NCBI GenBank assembly: GCA_003024175.1
Contig: MDYQ01000217.1
Coordinates: 1 to 45,545, forward strand
Reading direction: 5' to 3'
Origin: Planoprotostelium fungivorum
Taxonomy: Eukaryota > Evosea > Variosea > Cavosteliida > Cavosteliaceae
Length of the DNA stretch: 45,545 nt
The position numbers and the translations under genes were made by a program. The notes under the pieces are model-generated. The model was not told the DNA's origin and did not search any database. It saw only the letters and a list, made by a program, of their open reading frames with translations. The number at the start of each line of letters is the position of its first letter. The first letter of the stretch is position 1. Positions 21,701 to 32,866 of the stretch are shown in pieces.

Positions 21701-22301
21701 CCTGTGCACATAGAACTTCGAGCAAAGTGGTGTGGCCTTGCGAGGAAGCGAAGAAGACATATTTGTTATCAAAGGTGGCACCAGCTTCTAGTAGGGCTGT
21801 GACGCATTGGCAGTCGACTGAAATGTTGGGTCAAGATCTGATTTTCAATCACATTACACACCATTTTTTATGGCAAGGTCTAAGGCAGTGAACTGTCCCT
21901 CCCTTCGGTTGATATCCGTTCCATCTTTAATGTAATTCTGTAACCCTGCCAAATCACCCTTTCGGACCGCCTAACGTGTTATCAGCAAGTTGAGCACCAT
22001 AACTCCGTTCAAAAGCTCACATCGTGCAGGAGGTTTGTCATCGCCGATCGGGTGTTTTGTTTTCCGAACAGAAAATCTGGGTTCGGAAATAGAATTATCA
22101 ATCAAAGCTTCGCACTCATCGGACATCATCAGCATGTGAGTAGACCTTCAGAAATAGTGGATTAATGTCGTCAAAGGGGGACAGGAGCTTCGACACACTC
22201 TCAGAGGGAGAAACCACACAAAGTGTTGGTTGCGGTGCAGGCTCCCTCACCGATGATCCATAAGGTTCAGGAGGAGAAAGCACCAGCGTTGCAGCTGACA
22301 T
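18740..22301 (-). CDS. Ankyrin-repeat protein with a very long Glu/Lys/Arg coiled coil
   Basis: The N-terminal exons carry ankyrin units: AVRKGDLAGLQNYIKDGTDI, then TALDLAIKN, CVTALLEAGATFDNK, NGYTPLHFACEKGH, CVQILLSKGAD and LHLAIQEKRADVIKILLSH. They are followed by an acidic linker (about 21200-20880) and some 650 residues of uninterrupted coiled coil (20870-18930) dominated by E, K and R. A short C-terminal globular tail follows (TKMNLMYAGMDVNFN, IIRENIPVSSWPAYI), ending at the TAG at 18740-18742. A scaffold or cytoskeletal role is an inference. The outermost start (22301 or 22313) would overlap the first exon of the opposed dehydrogenase gene; an internal ATG at 22041 (MTNLLHDAVRKGD) avoids that and is a typical ankyrin N-terminus. 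Confidence 0.75.
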
Positions 22302-24384
22302 ACGCTTCACCAAATCCTACGCCCCAGATCAACAACATCGCATCGACCCCAGACAGTTATACCCCTTCGAGAGTTCAGTCGAATATAGCAGCACCTCCGA
22401 TGGTGAAGATCAGCCTCATAATCTGTTGATATTCGCAGCTACTGGCCACTGCGAGCAACAAAACTACCGCTCCCGTTAGAGAACGTAGCGGCAGCTCAGC
22501 CAGTATAGGAAGTTCTGACAGTGAGGACTCCAGGGTGATAATGAATCAAGACGCTCGGCGTCTGACAGACACAGGCCAAGGCCCAACAGATCATATCCAT
22601 CGACACCAGGGGAGAGATGACATTGAACGATCAGTTGGACTTTGTCGTCTGCGGGGCGACGGGGGATCTGTCTTTGGAAAAGATCTTCCCCTCGTTATTC
22701 AGCTTGTATATACTCGATATGCTGCCCAGGAAGTTCACCATCGTGGGGGCAGGAAGGACCGCGTTGACCACGGAAGACTTTCAAAACATGATCAACAAGA
22801 GATTAGGTCAACTGAGGAGTGGGAAGGGATCCTGGGAGATCCTCACCAAGATGAGGTGATGACTATCTGTCTCGTGAGATCTAACATCACGTCAAAGTTT
22901 CTCAGAGTTCATGGAGAAGAAGGAGGGATTTTTCAAGAGGGTGTTCTATTATGCCATCACAAATTACAACGTCCAGGATGGGAGTTTGGTCGGGTTAGAT
23001 GAACTCCTGAAGATGAATTCTGCTGAGGGGCCTGCCAATCGCATCTTCCATCTGGCGATACCTCCTTCTGCCTACGTACGCGTCGCTCAGGCCATTCACA
23101 AGAGCAGTCTCTCTGCGGTACAGTACCGTCATTTGACTGCGTCTAACACCTTCAAGGATGGATTCAGCCGTATCATCGTGGAGAAACCCTTCGGAAGAGA
23201 CACACCGTCATTCGTAACTTTGATGGACGCCCTCTCTGGATGTTTCAATCCAGAAGACACTTTCTTCATGGATCACTATGCTGCCAAAGAGATGGTGGAG
23301 AACATACCCATCTTCAGATTTCAAAACATCTGGTTGGAGCCCCTGTGGAACCACAAGTACATTTCCTCCGTCAGTATCACGGTGAAAGAATCAGAGGGTA
23401 TCGCCGTGAGCCGATCGTGATCTGAGGAGAGAAGCTGAAGAGCACAGGGTAGAGGATCTTACTTTGATGATAATGGAGTGATCAGAGATATGCTTCAGAA
23501 TCACCTGATGCAGATCTTAGTCCGAACTGCTATGGAGCCTCCTCAGATGTTCTGCGAGAGAGGTGAGGCTTTCCATTTGGCCTGGAATGTGACCATTTAC
23601 AGATATCCGGGAGTCTCGCATGACTACTGTGGAAAACATCCGGCCTCTGACATTAGATGACGTAGTGTTGGGTCAATATGAGGGCTATCATAACGAAGAT
23701 GAATCGGTGAGTGTGGGGTCGTCAATGTGCTTCATTTAGACTGAGCCAGATTCCATCCGATTCTATCACGCCCACGTACGTCTGTGCCGTAGTTTTCATC
23801 GATAACGATCGATGGCGAGGAGTCCCCTTCATTCTTAGGACGGGGAAGATGTTAAACGAACGAAAAGCCGAAGTGCGAGTGCAATTCAAGAAGGCAGATA
23901 ATTTTTTGTTGGGAGCTCAGAGAAACGAGCTCGTCTTTCGAATTCAGCCTGACGAGGTGAAATGAAATTGAACTTCTGCAAGGTTGATCGAAGCAGGCCA
24001 TCTATTTCAAGGTCAACAACCGGCTACCAGGATTCGATAAGAAGGTTCACCTGGCTGAATTAGACCTGACATACAAGAAGAGATACGCAGGGACGCCACC
24101 AGAGGCTTATTCCAAACTGATCCAGAGAACGATACAAGGAGATCAATTCACCTTCACTACCCCCGACGAGATCAAAGCCATATGGGAGAAATTCACTCCA
24201 CTCCTCCATCAGATCGAGAGAGAAAAGGTACAGAGTTGAATATCCGAGGTCATCTGACGATGATCAGATCAAACCGATAACATACAAAGCGAAATCCAGG
24301 GGACCAGTAGAGGGAGATCAATTGGCCAAGAGGCACGGATTCCAACACGATTCTGAATATTCGTGGACGCCACAGAAACAATAG
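22253..24384 (+). CDS. G6PD: Glucose-6-phosphate 1-dehydrogenase
   Basis: The catalytic enzyme runs from [19 protein letters not shown] (22617) to the stop at 24382-24384, across about eight exons. GATGDL is the dinucleotide-binding turn. EKPFGRD is the conserved EKPFG block. [15 protein letters not shown] is the substrate site (usual form RIDHYLGKE). [20 protein letters not shown] follows, then [10 protein letters not shown] and the C-terminal SRGP and [11 protein letters not shown] blocks. It oxidises glucose 6-phosphate with NADP in the oxidative pentose phosphate pathway. Upstream, Ser/Pro-rich in-frame exons from ATG 22253 could add about 90 residues or be untranslated; they overlap the ankyrin gene's first exon on the other strand. 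The Leu-Gly to Ala-Ala change in the active-site signature is unusual, but D, H, Y and K are kept. Confidence 0.92.
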
Positions 24385-24398
24385 AGAGATACCACGAT

Positions 24399-25774
24399 TT
24401 ACAGCGAGTCGGTGTATTTACCCAGAAATTGGAGGCTCTTCAGGACCTTCAGACGGTGACCGTGAGATGCAATGCCGAATTTCTCCAGTCGTTCTTCATC
24501 CATATCACGATAGAGGCTCCGATCGATGTCGTTCTCCTTCATCATCTGTTGGTACTCCTTCGCTTTCCCTTCAGGTATTCCCAACCCAACAAATAACGCA
24601 GCGATCTCCGTCTTCGCTGTGTTGGATGAATTTGTTATTCTTTCGTGTTCAACTCACCGACGAGGAGCCTTATTTTACCGCTCAATAATTTCGTCGCTTG
24701 TTCGTCTTGTACGGTACCCTCCAGAGTATTTAACAATGCAACCTGCCTTCTCTTCAGATCTTCGTCCGTTCATCCCATCGTCTCACCTGAAGTGGCAGCC
24801 TCTTGTCTTTGTTGTATTTGTCCGTGTGTGCATTGCTCAATAAGAGTAATTCCAAGATGTCCAGACTGCTGGGACTAGACGAATTAACAGCCCTGTGGAG
24901 AGGAGTGTCTCCATCGTTCGTCTGTGTGTTCACATCCGCTCCATGGCTCAGCAGATATTGTACGACCTTCTATGGTCAATGTGGAGCGATGAGATGTCGT
25001 CTCACTGATAGATGTCCATTGAATACGGCGGTCTGTAGCGGTGTCTTACCATCCTTCTCTTTGACGTCGACCTGTGATGTTGAATGGATGATAGGAAATG
25101 AAATCTCACTTTTGCTCCCGCTTTGATCAGTTCCTCGCAGATGACGAGCTCTCCTTTTACGGCCGCACCGTGGAGTGGTGTTCTCCCTTCATCGTCCTCT
25201 ACATCTAGGGAGGCTTTCGATCGGACTGACACGTAAATTCAGATATCAAAGAGAATATCATTGGATGATGATCTTGAACGGATGAAAGGCTGTACCCAAT
25301 AGATCGACGGTATCACGATGTCCATGAAAAGCCGCAATGTGAAGAGCTGTCGAACCAAAGGAATTTCTAGAATCAACATTGGCCCCTGCCTTGAGTAATG
25401 CAGTCGCGATCTGAGAGAGTCAAACAAAGCAGCCAAAGAATGGAGTCCAAACCTCGACACTATCGTGAGCTGCAGAGAGATGCAATGGCGTCGTTCCTTC
25501 TATGTCCGGAAGCTCAGGATTTGCCCCTGAAACAAGATTAAGACAAGATCCCATGTGATGTATCACCTTTAGCCAGAAGTGCTTCTACGACAGACGTGTA
25601 ATTTTTATCCACACAGACATGCAGTGCGGTCTCTCCACTATTCTCGTCGACGAGCACATTGCTGTTCGATTCGTTGATCTTCTGTAAGATGTCCTCAGCA
25701 GTACCAATGTGAATGATACTGATCAGCTCAGTTATACTATCGGTCGAGGACCACCAGCTCTTGATGTAATCCAT
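24399..25774 (-). CDS. Ankyrin-repeat protein with C-terminal SAM domain
   Basis: From ATG 25774 (MDYIKSWWSSTDSITE) the spliced frame gives successive ankyrin units: SGETALHVCVDKNYTSVVEA, ANPELPDIEGTTPLHLSAAH, VDSRNSFGSTALHIAAFHGH, LDVEDDEGRTPLHGAAVKGE, a KEKDGKTPLQTAVFNGHL-type unit, and DGDTPLHRAVNSSSPSS. The C-terminal 60 residues form a SAM domain: FVGLGIPEGKAKEYQQMMKE, IDRSLYRDMDEERLEKFGI and GHRLKVLKSLQFL. Such proteins are usually adaptors. The stop is 14 bp from the stop of the convergent dehydrogenase gene. The start is 94 bp from the opposed importin gene. Confidence 0.82.
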
Positions 25775-25868
25775 CTCGAAATAATGTCTAAATATTTCAT
25801 AATTATTGTTTTTGTTGTTTGCGTCGGAAGAACTTGAGAACCACAGGGCGACAGGACACAGCACCAAC
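25775..25868. promoter_or_regulatory. Short divergent promoter between the ankyrin-SAM gene and importin-4
   Basis: Only 94 bp separate the two opposed start codons. The A/T-rich part (about 25790-25820, TTTCATAATTATTGTTTTTG) is the only distinctive composition. Both core promoters and 5' leaders must fit here. Confidence 0.4.
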
Positions 25869-28800
25869 ATGGAAGAGGTACCAGTGGTCGAAGATCTGCT
25901 CAGACGGGCTTTGCAGCCTAACACTCAGATCGTCATGGAGGCAGGGAAGCAGCTCAACACGATTATGAAGAAACCTAAATCCATCGAAACTCTATTCATT
26001 ATCCTTCACAATTCTCAATATCCTGAGGTAACAACTGAACCGATTCGTATGGATGATCTGACAATCACATCATCACGTTTTGATCAGAATCTCTCAGGTG
26101 CGTCAGATGGCTGGTGTCATGTTGCGTAAGAAGATCGCGGGCCACTGGGGTAAGCAGAGTGATGTCCTCCAGGCTGAGATCAAAAAGTCACTCTTGACTT
26201 TTCTCACCTCTGATCCTGATATGAACGTACGTCGTTCCGTGGCCAATGTCATCAGCACGATTGCGACTGTGTTGTTGCCCGCTGGTCAGTGGCCGTGAGT
26301 CTCTCGGTAGCATCTCCTCAGCTGATCGTGATCGTTCAGTGAACTCTTACAATTCCTGTTCGAATGCACACGTAGCCCTCAAATCGAGCACCGAGAGTTG
26401 GCTATGGATCTATTCGACACGCTGACAGAGAACATCGGAGAGATCCTCAGACCTCACTTCACCGTCTTAACTGGCATCTTCAGAGATGGTCTGAAAGACC
26501 CCGAATCGAGAGTCAGAGTGGCATCTCTAAAGTGAGAGAGATGAGGAGATCAGATCTGAAGAGAAACAGGGCCGTGGGTTCTTTAGTGGGATGGTTATCC
26601 ACAGACGCAGAAGTGAACCAATTTAAAGAGTTGGTCCCTCTCATGATCCAAGTCATCGGTTATTGCGTGGAGAACGATATGGAGGAGGAAGTCACCCGAG
26701 CTTTCGAGGTGAGAGGGGGTGGTGATGATCTCATGGGATCTGATGGACGATGAGGTCTTTGATGATCTGGCCGAGATGACCGAGATCAAGAGTTTAGCCA
26801 CCATCACACCGGATATCGTTCGATTGGCACTGCAGATCGGAAGCATGACCAACGTCTCACTGACCATCCGAAAGACAGCCCTCACTTACATCGAGTGGAT
26901 CGTCAACTACAGACCCAAGTCTCTCACCAAGCACAAGATCATCCCATCCATCCTAGAGGTGATGAATCAATTCATACCTGAATCGTCGATTCTACGTACA
27001 TCACATCACGGTTCTATTTGTGTACGATGTAGATCGACATAAGAGTATGTAGGAATCGATGAGAGGCTGAAGGATGCAGGTGGCCATCGCCATGTGTTCA
27101 GAGGCCGACGAAGAAGATTTAGAAGAGGGAGAGCTGACTGCACACAAGTCCGCATCTCAACTGATCGACATGATTACGACGAGAATTCCCAGCAATGCCA
27201 CCTTCCAGCCCATCATGGAGATCCTCCCCCGTTACATCAAAGATCCTTCACCCGACAAGAGGAGAGCAGCCATCACCGTACTGTCTGTCATGTGTGAGGG
27301 TTGTGCGGACAAGATGATCAATCCAAAGTACCTCTCTCACGAGTTGCAATGGGTTTGCTCTTCTACCACGGATCAAGATGTGAACGTGAGAGAGGCATCC
27401 ATCGTGTGTCTGGGTCACTTCTCGAGTGAGTTCGTCTCTCATTCACATCGATCATCGCTTCTTCTTTGATTGTTCCATCTTATTCGTTCCACATATAGAT
27501 CATTCATCGTGGCTCATCGCATTCAGAATTCCTCCAACCCGAGATCATGGAATTCTCTTCCACCGTGTTACCCCTCCTGTTCCAAGGAATCAACGACAGC
27601 GATGAGAGAGTCATCAAGGCCAGTTGCTATTCATTGGAAGCCTTCTGCTCTGATCTGTCTGAAGAAGAGATCGCACCTTACGTCGACGGTCTCGTCGGCC
27701 GTCTGACCGGTGTCATCTCTTCGACGAAGAACAAGCAGCTGCAAGAGTTGGCCCTCTCTGCTCTCAGCTCCACCGCTGCTGCTTCCGGCGTCGCATTCAT
27801 CAACTATGCACCTTCTCTCCTTCCTCCCCTGATCTCCTTCATGGAGTTATCTGATGCAGATCACATCCAACTCAGGTACATGTCCATGTGCATCGACTGA
27901 TATTCGATCGATCGTATTCTGTGAAGATGAACGTCTGAATGGAGATGCAGATGCACGGCCACGGAATGCGTGGGATTGATTGCCGCTTCGATTGGAAAAG
28001 ATGCTTTCGCTCCTTATCTCAACCGAACGGTAGCTCTCGCTTTGGACGGATGCAAATCAGATTACGAAGAGCTGAGAGAGTACACTTACTCTTTCTTCTG
28101 CAACATCGCAGAGCTCCTTCTCTTGGACTTTAAGGTTTACATTCCAGAGGTAAAGCACATTCGTGTCTGTGATCTCAACGTATTCAGATATTACCCTTCA
28201 TACTGAAATCCATCACATCAGAGGATGGAATTCAATTCGACGAAGAGGAGCAAGAAGAGAGCATCATCAGTGACGATGAAGAAGAAGGAGGTGAGGGGAA
28301 AGAATAGAGAAGGATTGACAAGGGAAGGTGGCGGTGCATTACACGTGAGAACGGCCTTTTTGCAAGAGAAATCGGCTGCCTGTCACGCCATCGGTGTCTT
28401 TGCGAAGTGTGCCGGAGGACAATACATCCTGGAGAGGTGATTTCATCTCACTCTCTTCGATTGAAACGGTACGAGCGATGGACTGATCGATCTCAGCCGC
28501 TACATCGATCACGTGGCATCCGCATTCGCAGGAGTGAGAGAATACTTTCACGAAGACGTCAAGGTGGAAGTGGATAGCGCTGAGAAGGAAATTCTCCTGG
28601 CTCTACACAAGGCCAGCGGCGTTCAATACGTACCCTGTGCCCCCGTCGTGTCCCAACCTGCCCTCCACAACAACGTAGTACAATACATGGACGTGTACCT
28701 ACCAGCCATCATAGAGAGGATCACCAAAGACGTAGATAAGGAGGTGGTCGGTAACGCTTGCGGATGCATCGGTGCGGTGGTCGCTGAATTGGGTCCACGA

Positions 28801-29836
28801 GTGTTGGAAAAGTGTGAGTGAAGAACGGATCATCGTGTCATAAAGGGCAGGACTGATGGGGTACAGACATGTCGGCCATTCTGGATGCATTCACGATGAT
28901 CACGAGTAAGAAGACGATGAGTCAGCAGGATCAAGAAGACGAAGAGGGAGAGGAAGACGAGCAATTCGAGATGGAGATGATCGTCTGTGCCTTCGACATG
29001 ATCGTCAGCATCTCGAAGACTCTGAGGGCCGACATGCTTCCTTACTTCCAGTTCATCTGCAACGCCATCGCTCCCTATCAGGTGAGCCTCATACTTTGTC
29101 TCTTCTGACGTGAACAGAGATCTGAATCAGAGAACTACCGATCAGCGGCCGTGGGGCTGTTGGCCGAGATGTGCAATGCCATGGGATCGAGCATCGCTCA
29201 GTACGTTCCCCAGCTCATCGAAGTGAGTGGGTTCATCGATGCACGGATTGAATGAGAAAGGTCTCCTTCAAGGGAATGCAGGACGAATCTGCGGAAGTGA
29301 GGAGTAACTCCACCTTCTTCTGTGGTGTGTTGCTACAGCACGCCGGAATCGCAGCCCACAATTACTATCCACGTACCTTAGAGATGCTGTCAACCAGCAT
29401 CGACGATGACAGCCTGCCCAACATCATTGACAACAGCTGCGGTGCTCTGTGTAGGATGATCATGACGGCACCACATCTGGTTCCCCTCGGTCAAGTCCTT
29501 CCCACTCTGATGGATCATCTTCCCCTCAGGAGAGACATGGAAGAGAACACGACCGTCTACAAGGCCCTCTTCCACCTCTACAACTCACAAGATCAGGCGG
29601 TGGGTGCATTGTGATTCATAATGATTCACCTGGACCAGCTGATGGCCGTACTGCCAAAGATGATCAGCTGTTTTGGTAGGGCATCAGCGACACCACTAGA
29701 GAAGGATTTATTTGAGGAGATGCAGAGAATTATTAAATCTCTGGCTCAGCAGCACCCTCAAGCTTTTGAGTCAGCTGTTCAGAACCAATGTACACCTGCT
29801 GAGAGAGAGAACATCAAGAAGATCTTCTCCTCTTGA
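25869..29836 (+). CDS. IPO4: Importin-4 (importin-beta family nuclear import receptor)
   Basis: About 16 exons form one HEAT-repeat protein of roughly 1050 residues. The N-terminal importin-beta domain reads LLRRALQPNTQIVMEAGKQL followed by VRQMAGVMLRKKIAGHW. Successive HEAT units follow (SVANVISTIATVLLPAGQWP, RELAMDLFDTLTENIGE, RRAAITVLSVMCEGCADK). An acidic loop (FDEEEQEESIISDDEEE, about 28237-28290) sits where IPO4 has its acidic stretch. The C-terminal IDNSCGALCRMIMTAPHLVP and the last helix ending AERENIKKIFSS fit IPO4 better than importin-5. In other eukaryotes IPO4 imports histones and ribosomal proteins through RanGTP-regulated binding. A second acidic loop (QEDEEGEEDEQFEME) lies near 28925-28980. 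Confidence 0.85.
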
Positions 29837-29886
29837 ATAAACGCATCGTTCAAACGCCAATTGTGATTCTATCCTCTGGTCGCCAT

Positions 29887-30068
29887 AAGAACTGGTGTGG
29901 CTCCTCCATCACTCCGCGTTTAAAAGGTTCCATTGGCCTAACGTCACCAAATTACTCTCCTTATGAAGTACTTACGATGATGATAGGGGAATCCGACTGT
30001 TTAATTAAAACAAAGCATTGCGATTGGGTTAAGACCTATTTACGCAATGTGATTTCTGCCCAGTGATG
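29887..30068 (+). rRNA. Fragment of nuclear 28S (LSU) rRNA, interrupted
   Basis: Bases 29984-30067 match the conserved eukaryotic LSU core: GGGGAATCCGACTGTTTAAT, TAAAACAAAGCATTGCGAT, then ACGCAATGTGATTTCTGCCC and AGTG. The two ACGCAA/TTGCG arms form the expected helix. A piece of the immediately preceding LSU sequence (AAGAACTGGTGTGG) is found at 29887-29900, but about 83 bases of unrelated sequence separate the two where rRNA has only a few. Similarity ends sharply after CCCAGTG. This is an rDNA fragment, not a working rRNA gene. Confidence 0.7.
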
Positions 30069-30126
30069 TTCCCCCTGTCGTTTACCCCAACGAATTCTCT
30101 GCCTTAGCGGCCTTTTTACGCGCGGA

Positions 30127-30950
30127 GTGATGACTCTGGAAGAAATCAAACTGCAAAGGGAAATGAGAGGGCTGGTCATTGCGTTTCTGCTTGCGAGCGT
30201 CTGTGCTGATTTCACCACACAGATACCTTCCTTAACAAACTTCTTCCAGGCCACGAACAGTGAGACATTGCGTTTCATCCAATGCAGCCAATTGGCTTAT
30301 CATCTTCTACAGGGTCAAACTGGACCAATTGCCAAGGATGGTTTGGGAGTGACAATCCCTGTGATGGGTCGTGGTATGGCATCGCTTGCCAAATGGCACC
30401 TGCCCCATTCTCTTACCTAGGAATGGTGACTCTCAAAATTATCCCCCTCCCTCCATTCTCATTGGACCTCACAGGTAGCCAACTTATCTCTGTCTGACAA
30501 TAATTTGGTCAGACAACTACTGCAAGAGGCAATACTTTCGTCGTTGTCATGAACTTGTCCACTGTTGGTGACCATTCCCTGAAATTGGTGATCATTGTAC
30601 TTCCCTGAAAAGGTGCAAGTCAAGTCCTTATTCCTGAGAGAGAGAGAGATTCTTGCATCATAGCCCAGCCATATAGATTGTTCTCATCTAATCCCATGAT
30701 CACACCATCAGCTTCCTCAGATAAAAAAAGCTCCTTTTTACCTGCACCCATCAATAGTGTCGACAATATTTTCATCTACAACAGTGGTAATCTGATGTCT
30801 TCTCTTCCTTTTTTTGGCTCTTTGGTCGCACCTGACTATTCAGTCTATCTTTTTTCATATACCAAGATAGATATCTCAATGTTCAATGTTGATGTTATGA
30901 TCTGTAAATGCCATAGACTGCCCACCACCAAAAATCCTTCATCATAGTCA
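30127..30950 (+). pseudogene. Decayed fragment of an LRR-receptor-like gene
   Basis: A signal peptide (MRGLVIAFLLASVCADF) begins at 30160. A frame change near 30280 leads to the N-cap of plant-type LRR proteins (SNWTNCQGWFGSDNPCDGSW). LRR pieces follow in different frames: LSLSDNNLVRQLLQE near 30482, and FPEIGDHCTSLKR near 30567. A later open stretch (30678-30947) resembles the distal part of the same kind of protein (SVDNIFIYNSGNLMSS). Stops and frame changes between these pieces cannot all be explained by introns. The parent family is large cell-surface LRR receptors. The region to 31182 is A/T-rich and shows nothing else. Confidence 0.6.
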
Positions 30951-31182
30951 GGTATTGTAGATAAGTGAAGAGACATTTAGCTGAACAGAGGTCCACCCCA
31001 CCACCTACTACAGCTGAATCCAGCAAGAAATTCCAGACAATGGGATACCTAGTTCTCAACTCTCCCCGCCCCAATTTGGGGAGGGCATTCCTGCATAAAT
31101 TGGGAAAACTTTGAGAATAATCGTAACCTTTTACTATAAAATGATGAATGGGATTCCGTGAATGATTATTTTTACAAGGTAT

Positions 31183-32684
31183 TTATTTCTCTTCTGCCAT
31201 TTCTCTCCTCGACTCTTCTTCGGCAAAAGTTCTGAGGCTCTCTTGAATGATGGATTCCATCACACTGTCGTCTAATGGTCTCCCTGATAGACTAGACAGT
31301 GACCTTTCAATGGCCTCGTTCTCTTCTGCTGACATCTCTGAATGTCCATCTTCAACCCTGCCCCTTTGAGTCATTTATGTTTTGGATGATGCACCTCCTC
31401 AGCAGTGGTTCAAAACTAGGAACACAAGATAGACTTGTGTTGTCAACAGGGTCCATTACAGTTTGCCCAATTTCGTTATCCCACAGTACATTCTGTAAGA
31501 ATACAACTACGTTCTCGTACAACGTCTCAGGCCGGATGCTATTGTGATCTCCCTCTACTTCAATCATCCTCTTATCACCCACATATGCATCATAACTAGA
31601 CCATCAGTTGGATTCTCTCGCTGGTATCTCACATTACTTTCGTGTGTTCAATGCAAATGAAGTTGTCATCGGATGCATGGATGAACAGAGCTGAACTGTT
31701 TAGAAAATCGAGGAGAGAACAATCACCAGGTATGAAACACTTGGTGGCTGATTGACAGGGCTCCAGATGACTGTTGATGTCATCCAAAGTAGATCTGACT
31801 CTCTCACTTGATATCAAATTTGGCTTTGTTCAAGATGGACCTGCGGATGATCTTGAGCCCCAAAGAGACCATGAACTTTGGGATCTTGATCTGCGCAGGA
31901 TTGATACAGAGCCTTCACTTCACACTCACTTGAGACTTCTCTACGATCTCCTGGGAGACCTTTCTAAGAGACGAGAAGGAGGAATCCAAGATCAACCCAC
32001 ACAAGTCATAATGGGATTCAGCGTAGAATAGACTGGTGGCAGCTCCCATACTTCTTCCCCAAAGAGCCAATCTCCCCACCTGACTGTCTTTCCGGAGGTG
32101 CTCTATCTTCTTTCGTCAATCTCGCTCATGGATCTGTACTTGCCACTGTCTGAACATCTTCCTTCTCGTAGTATCCCAGACTAATGTATTCTCCCTCTGA
32201 CAATCCCGATCCTTATTCATCTTTCAATCTCCCACGCGAGTTCAGCAATACCTGAGAAGTCGAGAGCAAAGATTGTGGCAACAGGTAAAATAGATCTGAT
32301 ACCCTCTAAACAATCGAGGCGGCTTCCACAATTGCCATGACACTGAACTTTCTCAGCTCCTCACGTTCAAAAGCGTCCTCTCACATATATGACACAAGGT
32401 AAGACTCTGTTCTGACTAATCGGTTTGAAATGACTACATTCGAGCCGCAGACCGCGAGGATTGGAGAGCTGTAAGATACATTACACACTACAATGGTATT
32501 ACATACCTGTATGTCTTCTCTCTCGTATATCACTTGTCCTATCCTGAATTTTTTGGCCCCTAAATCGCTTGGTTGATACTGAAATCTCGGTGGCCGAATG
32601 ATCTGATCTTTTAGAATTCAGAGTATTCATAAAACTTACCAAATTACATAATTGTTCGTATGCTTCACTAATCTGAAAGACCAT
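31183..32684 (-). CDS. Alpha/beta hydrolase (S33-like) with C-terminal UIM-like motifs
   Basis: From ATG 32684 (MVFQISEAYEQLCNL) the exons give a close match to the plant and protist hydrolase family: NPRGLRLECSHFKP, then LPCVIYCHGNCGSR, TIFALDFSGSGLSEGEYISL and the nucleophile elbow LWGRSMGAATS. LILDSSFSSL follows, and the late acid/His region reads ALFIHASDDNFICIEHT and IEVEGDHNSIRPE. The catalytic triad positions (Ser, Asp, His) are all present. The last 60 residues carry two ubiquitin-interacting-like helices (AEENEAIERSLSSLS, DSVMESIIQESLRTFAEEE). One intron (32143-32110) has the GC donor GCAAGT; the last may be only 28 nt. The substrate is unknown. Confidence 0.8.
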
Positions 32685-32866
32685 CACCCCTAGTTTGAGT
32701 TGTGGGTCGGGTTTCCAAATTTCGGTGTGTTGAAAAAAAGATATCACGTGATGATATCTCACAAAAAGATTGGACGAGGTTATTTCTGGCTGGAGACGAT
32801 CACAGACAACTGTCTTCATTATCTCAATCATTTGCAACATACAGACGTATCTATATATAGGTCATC
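32685..32866. promoter_or_regulatory. Divergent promoter with TATA-like element upstream of CCT gamma
   Basis: A TATA-like run CTATATATAG (32851-32860) sits only 6 bp before the CCT gamma start codon, so it is either an unusually close TATA element or leader sequence. An inverted ATCACGTGAT lies at about 32743-32752 inside the gap. The upstream open frame on the minus strand has no homologous content. Confidence 0.35.

Noticed and set aside
29984-30067. Mitochondrial origin of the rRNA fragment
   Set aside because: The helix and the ACGCAATGTGATTTCTGCCC block match cytosolic 28S rather than bacterial or mitochondrial 23S sequence.
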